A stretch of 45,631 nucleotides of DNA from Acidobacteriota bacterium (GCA_025463215.1 JAOBWF010000142.1:1-45631); one strand, 5' to 3'. Numbered from the stretch's first letter, positions 15,639-24,720 are shown. Made by a program: numbers and translations. Notes: generated by a model not told the origin, from the sequence alone.

Positions 15639-18631
15639 ACGACGACCACGCACAGCGCGACGGGTTCTGGCGGAGCCTGGAGGAGCGCGCAGGCGACCCG
15701 GCGTTTCAGGAGCTCCTGTACAACGAGTTTCCGTCGCAGATCGAGGCGATCACGGACCCGGTGGCCCGGCGCACGTTCCTCAAGCTGATGGGCGCGTCGC
15801 TGGCGCTCGCCGGCGTCACCGCCTGCACCAAGCAGCCGGCGGAAAAAATCGTCCCGTACGTACGCCAGCCGGAAGAACTGATCCCGGGCAAGCCGCTCTT
15901 CTACGCGACCGCGATGCCGCTCGGCGGCGTCGCCACCGGCCTGCTCGTCGAGAGCCACGAGGGGCGGCCGACGAAGATCGAAGGCAACCCGCTGCACCCC
16001 GGCAGCCTCGGCGCGAGCGACGTTTTCTCGCAGGCGGCCATCCTGGGGCTGTACGATCCCGATCGCTCGCAGACGCTGCGCAGCCTCGGCGAGATCCGGC
16101 CGTGGTCCGCGTTCCTCGGCGCGATGAACGCCGCGCTCACCGCGCAGCGGGCGGTCAAGGGCGCCGGCCTCCGCATCCTCACCGAATCGATCAGCTCGCC
16201 GACGCTCGCCGCGCAGATCCGCGATCTGCTGACCCGCTTCCCGGCCGCGAAGTGGCACCAGTGGGATCCGGCGAGCCGCGACAACACGCGCGTCGGTTCG
16301 CAGCGAGCGTTCGGGTCGTTCGTCGACGCCCAGTACCGCTTCGAGGATGCCGACGTCATCCTCTCACTCGACGCCGATTTCCTCGGCTGCGGACCGGGCT
16401 CCCTCCGCTACGCCAAGGCGTTCGCGGCGCGGCGGCGTCCCGAGGACGCCGAGCGCATGAACCGGCTGTACGTCGTCGAGCCGATGCCGACGTCGACCGG
16501 CGCCCGCGCCGACCATCGCCTTCCGGCCCGGCCCAGTCAGATCGCCGGCCTCGCGGCGCAGCTCGCAGGCGCCGTCGGTGTCGCGGGTGCGGCCGGGACG
16601 CCGGCTGGCGCCGGTGCCTCCGACAAGTTCATCGCCGCCGTCGCCAGGGATCTCCAGGCGCACCGCGGCCGCAGCCTCGTCATTGCCGGCGACGGCCAGC
16701 CTGCCGCCGTGCACGTGCTCGCGCACGCGATCAACCAGGCGCTCGGCAATGCAGGCAAGACCGTCGTCTACACGCAGACCGCGGAAGCGGAACCGGTCAA
16801 TCAGCTCGAGTCGATCCGCGATCTCGTCGCCGACCTGAACGCCGGCAAAGTCGACCTCCTCGTCATCGTCGGCGGCAACCCGGTCTACTCCGCTCCAGTC
16901 GATCTCCGGTTCGCCGACGCGATGGACAAGGTGCAGCTGCGCGTGCATCTCGGCCTCTACGACGATGAGACCTCGGCGCGGTGTCACTGGCAGATCCCGG
17001 AAGCGCATTTCCTCGAGGCGTGGAGCGACGCGCGCGGCCACGACGGCACCGTCTCGATCGTGCAGCCGCTGATCGCACCGCTCTACGGCGGTAAATCGGC
17101 GCACGAAGTGCTGGCGGCGCTCAGCGATCGCCCCGAACGATCCGGGCACGATATCGTCCGCGAATTCTGGTCCGGCGGCTCGAACCGGACGCCAGCGACG
17201 GCGGAGTTCGACGCGGCGTGGCGGCGCTGGCTGCACGACGGGGTGATGCCGAACACGGCGTTTCCGCCAAAAGCGGTGACCGTCGCGCTTTCAGCCGTCA
17301 GCTCGCAGGCCGCAGCGCCTCCGTCGAGCGGCATCGAGATCTCCTTCAGGAATGATCCGTCGGTCCTCGATGGCCGCTTCAGCAACAACGGCTGGCTGCA
17401 GGAACTGCCGAAGCCGATGACGCGGCTGACGTGGGACAACGCGGTGATCACCAGTCCTGCGACCGCCGACAGGCTCAAGGCCTCGCAGCGGCCGGCGTTC
17501 CAGGGCGGCGAACACGGCCAGGTGGTCACCGATCTCGTCGAGCTGAAGTTCAAGGGACGCACGGTGCGCGGCGCGCTCTTCGCCATCGCCGGCCATCCCG
17601 ACGACTGCGTCACCGTGCACCTCGGCTACGGCCGGGCGCGCGGCGGCCGCATCGCCGCCGGCGCCGGGTTCAACGCCAACGCGATCCGCACGACCGACGC
17701 GCTCGAGTTCGGCAGCGGCGTGGAGATCACGCGGACCGGTGAAACGTTCTCGCTCGCCTGCACGCAATATCACCACCTGATGGAAGGCCGCGCCCCCGTC
17801 CGCGCGACGACGCGCGAGGAGTACCTCAAGGATCCGAAGTCGGTGCACGAGGGCCCCGGCATCGAACCGCCGCCGGCCAAGACGCTGACCATGTATCCCG
17901 AAGTGAAGTACGACGGCTACAAGTGGGGCATGGCGATCGACATCAACTCCTGCATCGGCTGCAACGCCTGCGTCGTCGGCTGCCAGTCGGAGAACAACAT
18001 CCCGGTGGTCGGCAAGGAAGAGGTCCTGCGCGGCCGCGAGATGCATTGGATTCGCGTCGACACCTACTACCGCGGCGAGGCGGCGAACCCCGAGACGTTC
18101 TTCCAGCCGGTGCCGTGCATGCACTGCGAGAACGCGCCGTGCGAGCCGGTGTGCCCGGTCGGCGCGACCGTGCACAGCCACGAAGGGCTGAACGACATGG
18201 TGTACAACCGCTGTGTCGGGACGCGCTACTGCTCGAACAACTGCCCGTACAAGGTGCGCCGCTTCAATTTCCTGCTCTACCAGGATTTCGAGACGCCGGT
18301 GCTCAAGCTCGGACGCAACCCCGACGTCACGATCCGCAGCCGCGGCGTGATGGAGAAGTGCACCTACTGCGTGCAGCGGATCAACGCGGCGAAGATCGAC
18401 TCCGAGAAGGAAGGGCGCAGCGTCCGCGACGGCGAGATCAAGACCGCGTGCGAGCAGGCGTGCCCGGCCGACGCGATCGTGTTCGGCAACCAGAACGATC
18501 CCGACAGCCGCGTCGCGAAGCTGCAGAGCGAGGTGCGCAACTACGCGCTGCTCGGCGAGCTCAACACGCGGCCGCGCACCACCTACCTCGCCGCGCTACG
18601 AAACGTGAACCCGGAGCTCGGCGATGGCTAG
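15635..18631 (+). CDS. actB: Alternative complex III subunit B, iron-sulfur protein with molybdopterin-oxidoreductase-like domain
   Basis: 998 residues from ATG 15635, which overlaps the actA stop. A twin-arginine motif (RRTFLK, Arg45-46) sits before a hydrophobic segment ending ACTK, fitting Tat export. The large middle domain is the CISM-type fold that in ActB has lost the molybdopterin site. The C-terminal third is a ferredoxin-like subunit with four cysteine groups: CIGCNACVVGC (from residue 773), CMHCENAPCEPVCP, CVGTRYCSNNCP and CTYCVQ...CEQACP. These fit the three [4Fe-4S] plus one [3Fe-4S] clusters of ActB. It passes electrons between the quinol site and the heme subunits. It overlaps actC by eight bases. 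Confidence 0.95.
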   Translation: MNDDHAQRDGFWRSLEERAGDPAFQELLYNEFPSQIEAITDPVARRTFLKLMGASLALAGVTACTKQPAEKIVPYVRQPEELIPGKPLFYATAMPLGGVATGLLVESHEGRPTKIEGNPLHPGSLGASDVFSQAAILGLYDPDRSQTLRSLGEIRPWSAFLGAMNAALTAQRAVKGAGLRILTESISSPTLAAQIRDLLTRFPAAKWHQWDPASRDNTRVGSQRAFGSFVDAQYRFEDADVILSLDADFLGCGPGSLRYAKAFAARRRPEDAERMNRLYVVEPMPTSTGARADHRLPARPSQIAGLAAQLAGAVGVAGAAGTPAGAGASDKFIAAVARDLQAHRGRSLVIAGDGQPAAVHVLAHAINQALGNAGKTVVYTQTAEAEPVNQLESIRDLVADLNAGKVDLLVIVGGNPVYSAPVDLRFADAMDKVQLRVHLGLYDDETSARCHWQIPEAHFLEAWSDARGHDGTVSIVQPLIAPLYGGKSAHEVLAALSDRPERSGHDIVREFWSGGSNRTPATAEFDAAWRRWLHDGVMPNTAFPPKAVTVALSAVSSQAAAPPSSGIEISFRNDPSVLDGRFSNNGWLQELPKPMTRLTWDNAVITSPATADRLKASQRPAFQGGEHGQVVTDLVELKFKGRTVRGALFAIAGHPDDCVTVHLGYGRARGGRIAAGAGFNANAIRTTDALEFGSGVEITRTGETFSLACTQYHHLMEGRAPVRATTREEYLKDPKSVHEGPGIEPPPAKTLTMYPEVKYDGYKWGMAIDINSCIGCNACVVGCQSENNIPVVGKEEVLRGREMHWIRVDTYYRGEAANPETFFQPVPCMHCENAPCEPVCPVGATVHSHEGLNDMVYNRCVGTRYCSNNCPYKVRRFNFLLYQDFETPVLKLGRNPDVTIRSRGVMEKCTYCVQRINAAKIDSEKEGRSVRDGEIKTACEQACPADAIVFGNQNDPDSRVAKLQSEVRNYALLGELNTRPRTTYLAALRNVNPELGDG

Positions 18632-20018
18632 CCTCGAACCGATCGAGGATCCGAACCAGGCGGTGGTCGGCGCGGGGCGTCCGCCGGTGATCGCGCCGGG
18701 GCATACCTTCGGCACCGTCACCGACAAGATCAGCTCGATCGTGCTGACGCGGAAGACGCCGCTCGGCTGGTACGCCGGGTTCGGGACGGCGCTGCTGTTC
18801 ACCGGCCTGCTGCTCGTCTCGCTCACCTATCTGGTGACGAAGGGCATCGGCATCTGGGGCAACAACATTCCGGTCGGCTGGGCGTTCGACATCACCAACT
18901 TCGTCTGGTGGATCGGCATCGGCCACGCCGGTACGCTGATCTCGGCGATCCTGCTGCTGCTGAAGCAGACGTGGCGCACCTCGATCAACCGTTTCGCCGA
19001 GGCGATGACGTTGTTCGCGGTGTCGTGCGCCGGCATCTTCCCGCTCTTCCATACCGGCCGGCCGTGGCTGGCCTACTGGATGCTGCCGTATCCGAACACG
19101 ATGAACGTGTGGCCGCAGTTCCGCAGCCCGCTGATCTGGGACGTGTTCGCGGTGTCGACCTACGCCACCGTCTCGCTGCTGTTCTGGTTCGTCGGCCTGA
19201 TCCCGGATCTGGCGACGCTGCGCGACCGATCGCAGTCGCCGACCGGGCGCTTCATCTACGGCATGCTCGCGATGGGCTGGCGCGGATCGGCGCACCACTG
19301 GCACCGCTACGAGACCGCGTACCTGCTGCTCGCCGGGCTGGCGACGCCGCTCGTCGTCTCGGTGCACACGGTCGTCAGCTTCGATTTCGCGGTCGCGATC
19401 GTCCCCGGCTGGCACACCACGATCTTCCCGCCCTACTTCGTCGCCGGCGCGATCTACTCCGGCTTCGCGATGGTGCTGACGCTCGCGATCCCGATTCGCG
19501 CCGTCTACAACCTCGAAGACTTCATCACCATGCGCCACCTCCAGAACATGGCGAAGGTGATGCTGGTCACCGGGCTGATCGTCGCCTACGGCTACGCGAC
19601 CGAGGCGTTCATCGCCTGGTACAGCGGCGACAAGTACGAAGGCTTCGTGCCGATGAACCGCATGTTCGGGCCCTACGCGATGTACTACTGGGCGCTGATC
19701 CTGTGCAACGTCGTCATCCCACAGCTGCTGTGGTTCAAGAAGATCCGGACCAACGTCCCGGCGCTGTTCGTCATCTCGCTGGTCGTCAACGTCGGCATGT
19801 GGCTGGAGCGGTTCGTGATCATCGTGCTCAGCCTGAGCCGCGACTTTCTGCCGTCCGCGTGGGGCATGTACAAGCCCTCGTTCTGGGATGTGTCGACGTT
19901 CCTCGGCACCATCGGCCTGTTTCTGACGCTGCTATTTCTGTTCCTGCGTTTCCTGCCGATGATCTCGATCTTCGAGATGCGGACGATCCTGCCAGAGGCG
20001 AAGGTGGGTGACGAATGA
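18624..20018 (+). CDS. actC: Alternative complex III subunit C, NrfD-like membrane protein
   Basis: 464 residues with about ten transmembrane helices after a soluble N-terminus of some 50 residues. The helix pairs DITNFVWWIGIGHAGTLISAILL and the WHRYETAYLLLAGLATPLVVSVH region are typical of NrfD/PsrC-family quinol-binding subunits. ActC is one of two such subunits in the complex and is thought to hold the main quinol-oxidation site next to ActB. It starts within the end of actB and ends in a 4-nt ATGA overlap with actD. Confidence 0.95.
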   Translation: MASLEPIEDPNQAVVGAGRPPVIAPGHTFGTVTDKISSIVLTRKTPLGWYAGFGTALLFTGLLLVSLTYLVTKGIGIWGNNIPVGWAFDITNFVWWIGIGHAGTLISAILLLLKQTWRTSINRFAEAMTLFAVSCAGIFPLFHTGRPWLAYWMLPYPNTMNVWPQFRSPLIWDVFAVSTYATVSLLFWFVGLIPDLATLRDRSQSPTGRFIYGMLAMGWRGSAHHWHRYETAYLLLAGLATPLVVSVHTVVSFDFAVAIVPGWHTTIFPPYFVAGAIYSGFAMVLTLAIPIRAVYNLEDFITMRHLQNMAKVMLVTGLIVAYGYATEAFIAWYSGDKYEGFVPMNRMFGPYAMYYWALILCNVVIPQLLWFKKIRTNVPALFVISLVVNVGMWLERFVIIVLSLSRDFLPSAWGMYKPSFWDVSTFLGTIGLFLTLLFLFLRFLPMISIFEMRTILPEAKVGDE

Positions 20019-20551
20019 AGTCGACGGTGATCTACGGGATCATGGCGGAGTTCGAGGATCCGACCTCGCTGGTATCGGCGACCGAACGCGCCCATCGCGA
20101 AGGCTACCGGTGCATGGACGCCTATTCGCCGTTCCCGATCGAGGAGCTGCATCACGCGCTCGGCGCGCCGCACAGCCGGCTGCCGCTGATCGTGTTGATC
20201 GGCGGCCTGGTCGGCTGCATCGGCGGCTACCTGCTGCAGTACTGGGCGTCGGCGATCACCTATCCGCTGATCATCGGCGGCAAGCCGCCGCACAGCTGGC
20301 CGGCGTTCATCCCGGTCACGTTCGAATGCACGATCCTGGCGGCGGCGCTGTCGTGCGTCCTCGGCATGCTCGCGCTCAACGGTCTGCCGATGCCGTATCA
20401 CCCGGTCTTCAACCTGCCGCGGTTCGCGCTCGCCAGCCGCAACAGGTTTTTTCTGTGCATCGAGTCGAAGGATCCGAAGTTCGATATCGAAGCGACGCGC
20501 CATTTCCTCGAATCGCTCGACCCGCGCGAGGTGTCCACCGTTGCGGACTGA
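20015..20551 (+). CDS. actD: Alternative complex III subunit D (DUF3341)
   Basis: 178 residues. A cytosolic alpha/beta N-terminal part (VIYGIMAEFEDPTSLVSATERAHREGY, then MDAYSPFPIEE) leads to two transmembrane helices (about 57-78 and 97-117) and a conserved C-terminal segment. It matches the ActD/DUF3341 family, a structural subunit next to ActC and ActF. The 3' end overlaps the proposed TTG start of actE by 11 bases. Confidence 0.93.
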   Translation: MKSTVIYGIMAEFEDPTSLVSATERAHREGYRCMDAYSPFPIEELHHALGAPHSRLPLIVLIGGLVGCIGGYLLQYWASAITYPLIIGGKPPHSWPAFIPVTFECTILAAALSCVLGMLALNGLPMPYHPVFNLPRFALASRNRFFLCIESKDPKFDIEATRHFLESLDPREVSTVAD

Positions 20552-21176
20552 CAACAAGGACACAAAGGGAAGAACAAAGGACACAGAGGCTGCCCGGAAG
20601 CGGGCTCGCCGTGTTCCCTTTGTGTCCTTTGCAACCTTTGTGTCCTTGGCGCTGTTCCTCACAGGCTGCCGCCAGGACATGCACGATCAGCCGAAGTACG
20701 TGCCGCTGCGGCAATCGTCCTTCTTCAACGATGCGCGCTCGGCGCGGCCGGTCGTCGAGGGGACGGTCGCGCGCGGGCAGCTGCACGACGATGAGCTGAT
20801 GTTCACGGGGAAGGTGAAGGGCGAGGACGCCACAGTGTTTCCGATGCGCGTGGACGCCGCGGTGATGGCGCGCGGCCAGGAGCGGTTCAACATTTACTGC
20901 TCACCGTGCCACGGCCGCACCGGGCAGGGGGACGGCATGATCGTCCTGCGCGGCTACCGGCGTCCGCCGTCGATGCACCAGGATCGGCTGCGCAACGCGC
21001 CGGTCGGCCATTTCTTCGACGTGATGACCAACGGGTTCGGCGCGATGCCCGACTACGCCGCGCAGATCCGGGCCGGCGATCGCTGGGCGATCGCCGCTTA
21101 CATCCGCGCGCTGCAGCTCAGCGAACACGCGACGCTCGCCGACGTGCCGGCGGCGGATCGGAGCCGCATCCAGTGA
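20541..21176 (+). CDS. actE: Alternative complex III subunit E, monoheme cytochrome c lipoprotein
   Basis: 211 residues if started at TTG 20541, the only in-frame start that leaves a full signal peptide. The basic n-region (KDTKGRTKDTEAARKRARR) and the hydrophobic core (VPFVSFATFVSLALF) end in lipobox LTGC. The mature part has one heme site, CSPCH, within a class I cytochrome c fold (GQGDGMIVLRGYRRPP, then the Met-rich FGAMPDYAAQI loop). The DNA for the whole signal peptide is an inverted repeat of AAGGACACAAAGG type, an unusual origin for a coding start. It ends in GTGA, overlapping actF. Confidence 0.9.
   Translation: MRTDNKDTKGRTKDTEAARKRARRVPFVSFATFVSLALFLTGCRQDMHDQPKYVPLRQSSFFNDARSARPVVEGTVARGQLHDDELMFTGKVKGEDATVFPMRVDAAVMARGQERFNIYCSPCHGRTGQGDGMIVLRGYRRPPSMHQDRLRNAPVGHFFDVMTNGFGAMPDYAAQIRAGDRWAIAAYIRALQLSEHATLADVPAADRSRIQ
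20556..20629. repeat. AAGGACACAAAGGGA inverted repeat inside the actE signal-peptide region (copy A)
   Basis: A perfect 15-bp inverted repeat: 20556-20570 and 20615-20629. Extra partial copies lie just inside (ACAAAGGACACAGAGG) and just outside (CCTTTGTGTCCTTGG to about 20648). It begins right after the actD stop. One arm encodes the basic n-region of the ActE signal peptide and the other its hydrophobic core. Related copies occur at 22817-22889 and 27373-27405. Confidence 0.75.
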
Positions 21177-22393
21177 CGCCGCTTACGCAGACGGCTGACG
21201 TCGCGATTCCGGAGCTGGCGGGGCTCCAGCGCCGCCTGCTGATCGGCGGCGCTGCCGGCGCGGCGGTGTCGCTGGTCGCATTCGTCACCAACGACGGCCA
21301 GCAGTTTCTGCAGTCGTATTTGATGGCCTACATGCTGTGCCTGGGCGTGACGCTCGGCTGCCTCGCGCACGGCATGGTGCATCAGCTCTCGGGCGGCGCC
21401 GGGGGCGTCGTCATTCGCCGGCCGATCGGCGCGGCGACGCGCACGCTGCCGGTCATGACGCTGTTGTTCCTGCCGATCGCGCTCGGCATGAGCCGGCTGT
21501 ACATCTGGACCAACGCCGATCTGGTGGCGCACGACGAGATGCTGCAGCACAAGCACCTCTACCTGAACACGCCGTTTTTCCTGATCCGCGCCGCGATCTA
21601 CTTCGCGGTCTGGAACGCGCTCGCCTACTTCCTCAATACCTGGTCGCTGCGTCAGGACCAGACCGCGGAGGAGAAGCTCGCCCGCCGCATGCAGCTGCTC
21701 AGCGGCGGCGGACTGCTGGCGTACGGGATCACGATCACCTTCGCGTCGTTCGACTGGCTGATGTCGCTCGAACCGCACTGGTTCTCGACGATCTACGGCG
21801 TGCTGATCATGGGCGGCCAGGGGCTGTCGGCGCTCGCTTTCCTGATCGTCGTGCTGGTGTGGCTCAGCCGCCGGCCGCCGCTCGACCGCATCGTCGTGCC
21901 GGCGCACTTCCACGATCTCGGCAACCTGATGCTCGCGTTCGTGATGCTGTGGGCCTACTTCTCGTTCTCGCAGTACCTGATCATCTGGTCGGGCAACCTG
22001 CCGGTCGAGATCTCGTGGTACCTCCACCGCCTGCAGACCGGCTGGCGTCCGGTCGGCGTCACGCTGATCGTCGCGCACTTCGTGGCGCCGTTCGTGGTGC
22101 TGCTGTCGCGGCAGGTCAAGCGCCAGCCGGACCTGCTGATGAAGGTCGCCGTCTTCGTGCTGATGGTGCGGCTGATCGACCTGTTCTGGCTGATTGCGCC
22201 CGAGTTCCACCAGCACGGGGTCGTGGTCAGCTGGCTCGATATCGTGCTGCCGCTTTCGATGGGCGCGATCTGGCTCGGCTGCTTCGTCTGGCAGCTGCGC
22301 GGCCGCGCGATTCTGCCGATCCACGATCCGGAGTTCGACGAAGCGCTCGGCAAGATCATCGAGCGCGGCGCGCCGCCGAGGACGGCCCACTGA
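21173..22393 (+). CDS. actF: Alternative complex III subunit F, second NrfD-like membrane protein
   Basis: 406 residues from GTG 21173, which overlaps the actE stop as GTGA; longer reading upstream runs antisense-like through actE and is not coding. About ten transmembrane helices, with motifs shared with ActC-type proteins (FASFDWLMSLEPHWFSTIYG, YFSFSQYLIIWSGNLPVEISWY). ActF is the paralogous NrfD-like subunit that completes the membrane core. It is followed by a one-base gap and the small membrane-protein gene. Confidence 0.93.
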   Translation: MTPLTQTADVAIPELAGLQRRLLIGGAAGAAVSLVAFVTNDGQQFLQSYLMAYMLCLGVTLGCLAHGMVHQLSGGAGGVVIRRPIGAATRTLPVMTLLFLPIALGMSRLYIWTNADLVAHDEMLQHKHLYLNTPFFLIRAAIYFAVWNALAYFLNTWSLRQDQTAEEKLARRMQLLSGGGLLAYGITITFASFDWLMSLEPHWFSTIYGVLIMGGQGLSALAFLIVVLVWLSRRPPLDRIVVPAHFHDLGNLMLAFVMLWAYFSFSQYLIIWSGNLPVEISWYLHRLQTGWRPVGVTLIVAHFVAPFVVLLSRQVKRQPDLLMKVAVFVLMVRLIDLFWLIAPEFHQHGVVVSWLDIVLPLSMGAIWLGCFVWQLRGRAILPIHDPEFDEALGKIIERGAPPRTAH

Positions 22394-22394
22394 C

Positions 22395-22793
22395 ATGGCG
22401 CACGAGCAGCCGCAGGCGAACCCCGAGGTCCACCACGAGCACAGCGACGTCAACTTCCTGGCGATCCTCGGATTCGCCGGCGGGTTGATCGTGGTGGCGG
22501 TGATCATCCACCTGGTGATCTACGTCCTGTTCGGCTACTTCAACAGCCGCGAAGGCGTGCAGAGGGTCGCCGAGTATCCGCTCGCGGTCGGACAACAGGA
22601 CCGTGTGCCGCCGGAACCTCGCCTGCAGACCAACCCGCGCGAGGATCTCGCGGACCTGCGCGCCCGGGAAGACGGGCAGCTCACGTCGTACGGCTGGGTC
22701 GACAAGAACGCGGGGGTCGTCCGCATTCCGATCGACACCGCGATGCGATTGACGCTCGAGCGCGGTCTCCCCGCACGACAGGCAAAGCCATGA
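22395..22793 (+). CDS. Small single-helix membrane protein of the act operon
   Basis: 132 residues: a His-rich N-terminus (AHEQPQANPEVHHEHSD), one strong transmembrane helix (about 24-49) and a periplasmic tail with SYGWVDKNAGVVRIPIDTAM near the end. Small one-helix proteins occur between act genes and sco/cox genes in several bacteria (ActG/ActH-like), but I cannot say which this is. The tail's resemblance to SCO-operon proteins and the His-rich start allow a role in copper delivery or complex assembly. It ends in an ATGA overlap with sco. Confidence 0.85.
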   Translation: MAHEQPQANPEVHHEHSDVNFLAILGFAGGLIVVAVIIHLVIYVLFGYFNSREGVQRVAEYPLAVGQQDRVPPEPRLQTNPREDLADLRAREDGQLTSYGWVDKNAGVVRIPIDTAMRLTLERGLPARQAKP

Positions 22794-23764
22794 TCAGGGC
22801 CGAATCACCACAGCGGACGCGAAGGACGCCAAGGCCGAAAACGGTTCCAATGAAAATGTTCCTCTCTGTGTCCTTGGTGTCCTTTGTGTTGGGCGCGGCG
22901 CAGGCGGTGTCAGCACAGATGGCTGGTGGACCGTCGACGGCCGGCTACAAGCGCGAGCCGGGGATGGTCTCGTCCGCGATGCCGGCGGTGCTGCGCGGCA
23001 TCGGCTTCGACCAGAACATCGACCAGCGCGTACCGCTCGACACCACGTTTCGCGACGAGGCGGGGCGGACGGTGCGGCTCGGTGACTACTTCGGCAAGCG
23101 TCCGGTCGTGATGGTGTTCGCGTATTACGACTGTCCGATGCTGTGCACCCAGGTGATCAACGGCCTCTCCAGCGCGCTCGGGACGATGTCGTTGAAGCCG
23201 GGCGTCGACTTCGAGATCGTCACCGTCAGCTTCAACCCGAAGGACACGCCGGCGACCGCGACGGCGAAAAAAGCGGTGTATCTGGAGCGCTATCGCCGGC
23301 CCGGGGCGGCCGAATCGTGGCATTTCCTGAGCGGCGACGAGCCCTCGATCGAGCGGCTGACGAAGGCCGCCGGGTTCCGCTACGCGTGGGACGCCGACAC
23401 CAAGCAGTACGCCCACCCGAGCGGCGTCATCGTCCTGACGCCGGACGGCCGGCTGTCGAAGTATCTGTTCGGCATCGAGTACGGACCGCGCGACCTGCGG
23501 CTCGGCATCGTCGAGGCCTCGGAAGGCAAGGCCGGCACGCCCGTCGACTCGCTGCTCCTCTACTGTTATCACTACGACCCGATGACCGGCCGCTACGGCC
23601 TGGCGATCATGCGCGCGATGCGCCTTGCCGGCGTCGCCACCGTCGTTCTGCTCGGCACCTTCATCGTGGTCATGGTCCGACGCGAGCGTCGGGGCCCCCG
23701 CACGTCGTATTCCGGCCCCCGCACCTCGCCCCCCGCTCCCCGCACCTCGAAAGGTACCGCGTAG
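22790..23764 (+). CDS. SCO1/SenC/PrrC-family copper chaperone
   Basis: 324 residues from ATG 22790 (ATGA overlap); a start at Met21 (22850) would leave a cleaner signal peptide (MKMFLSVSLVSFVLGAAQAV). The thioredoxin-like core has the copper motif C115-P-M-L-C119 and the third ligand His209 in AHPSG. A C-terminal transmembrane helix (about 280-300) and a Pro/Arg/Thr-rich tail follow, so the protein may be anchored at both ends. SCO proteins load or reduce the CuA site of oxidase subunit II, which is encoded next. The region encoding its N-terminus contains an AAGGAC-type inverted repeat. Confidence 0.93.
   Translation: MIRAESPQRTRRTPRPKTVPMKMFLSVSLVSFVLGAAQAVSAQMAGGPSTAGYKREPGMVSSAMPAVLRGIGFDQNIDQRVPLDTTFRDEAGRTVRLGDYFGKRPVVMVFAYYDCPMLCTQVINGLSSALGTMSLKPGVDFEIVTVSFNPKDTPATATAKKAVYLERYRRPGAAESWHFLSGDEPSIERLTKAAGFRYAWDADTKQYAHPSGVIVLTPDGRLSKYLFGIEYGPRDLRLGIVEASEGKAGTPVDSLLLYCYHYDPMTGRYGLAIMRAMRLAGVATVVLLGTFIVVMVRRERRGPRTSYSGPRTSPPAPRTSKGTA
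22817..22889. repeat. AAGGACACCAAGG-type inverted repeat in the sco 5' region (copy B)
   Basis: 22817-22834 and 22872-22889 (CCTTGGTGTCCTTTGTGT) are inverted copies matching at 15 of 18 positions. The left arm encodes basic residues (RTRRTPRPKT), or is leader if Met21 is the start; the right arm encodes SVSLVSFVL of the signal peptide. Same family as the actE copy. Confidence 0.65.
23693..23749 (+). repeat. Short CCCCGCACCTCG tract encoding the SCO C-terminal tail
   Basis: Three imperfect copies of a CCCCGCACSTCG unit encode GPRTS, GPRTS and PPAPRTS after the last membrane helix of the SCO protein. The same words build the longer tandem repeat in the mannosidase gene. The tail is probably disordered and cytosolic. 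Confidence 0.5.
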
Positions 23765-23767
23765 GCC

Positions 23768-24718
23768 ATGTGGTCCGGCACTCCGTTATTTCCTGAGAGC
23801 GCATCGACCATGGCCGGTCGGGTCGACGCGCTGTACTTTTTCCTGCTCGCGTTGTCGGTCTTTTTCTCGGTGCTGATCGCGGGCCTGATCGTCTATTACG
23901 CGGTCAAGTACCACCGCAAGCGGCCGGACGCCGTCGGCGCCGCCGTGCACGGCGGCATGATCCTCGAGCTGACGTGGACCATCGTGCCGTTCCTGATCAC
24001 GATGGTCATCTTCGTCTGGGGCGCGAGCGTCTATTTCGCGATGGCCCGGCCGCCGGACGAGACGATCAACATCTACGTCGTCGGCAAGCAGTGGATGTGG
24101 AAGTTCCAGCACCTCGACGGCCAGCGCGAGATCAACGAGCTGCACGTCCCGGTGGGGCGCGACGTCAAGCTGATCACGACGTCCGAGGACGTCATCCACG
24201 ATCTGTTCGTGCCGGCGTTCCGGATGAAGGCCGACGTGATCCCCGGACGCTACGTGAGCATCTGGTTTCGCGCCACCAAGCCCGGACGCTACCACCTGTT
24301 CTGCGCCGAGTACTGCGGCACGCGCCATTCGGGCATGATCGGCGAGGTCATCGTGATGGACCCGGCCGAGTACCAGACCTGGCTCGGCGGCGGCGCCCAG
24401 GAAGGCTCGCTCGCCTCGGCCGGTGAAAAGCTGTTTCAGGATCTGGCGTGCAACACCTGCCACAGACCCGATGCCCAGGGCCGCGGCCCCGTGCTGCAGG
24501 GGCTGTTCGGCAAGACCGTTCAACTTCAGAGCGGCGAGACGATGACGGTGGACGAGGCCTACGTGCGGGAGTCGATCATCAATCCGTCGGCGAAGGTCGC
24601 GGCCGGGTTCCAGCCGATCATGCCGACATTCCAGGGGCTGGTCACCGAAGAGCAGCTCCTCGAGCTGATCGAGTACGTCAAATCGCTCAAAGCCCTTCCG
24701 CAGACGGAAACAAGGTAA
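23768..24718 (+). CDS. ctaC: Cytochrome c oxidase subunit II with fused cytochrome c (caa3 type)
   Basis: 316 residues. Two transmembrane helices (about 20-42 and 62-85) precede a cupredoxin domain with the CuA ligands C179-AEY-C183-GTR-H187, the upstream His of [13 protein letters not shown] and a Met in HSGM. A C-terminal cytochrome c domain begins at C228-NTCH, with the axial Met probably in PIMPTFQGL. This makes it a caa3-type subunit II that can take electrons directly from the Act complex or a soluble cytochrome. It lies between sco and ctaD, three bases after the sco stop. Confidence 0.96.
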   Translation: MWSGTPLFPESASTMAGRVDALYFFLLALSVFFSVLIAGLIVYYAVKYHRKRPDAVGAAVHGGMILELTWTIVPFLITMVIFVWGASVYFAMARPPDETINIYVVGKQWMWKFQHLDGQREINELHVPVGRDVKLITTSEDVIHDLFVPAFRMKADVIPGRYVSIWFRATKPGRYHLFCAEYCGTRHSGMIGEVIVMDPAEYQTWLGGGAQEGSLASAGEKLFQDLACNTCHRPDAQGRGPVLQGLFGKTVQLQSGETMTVDEAYVRESIINPSAKVAAGFQPIMPTFQGLVTEEQLLELIEYVKSLKALPQTETR

Positions 24719-24720
24719 TC

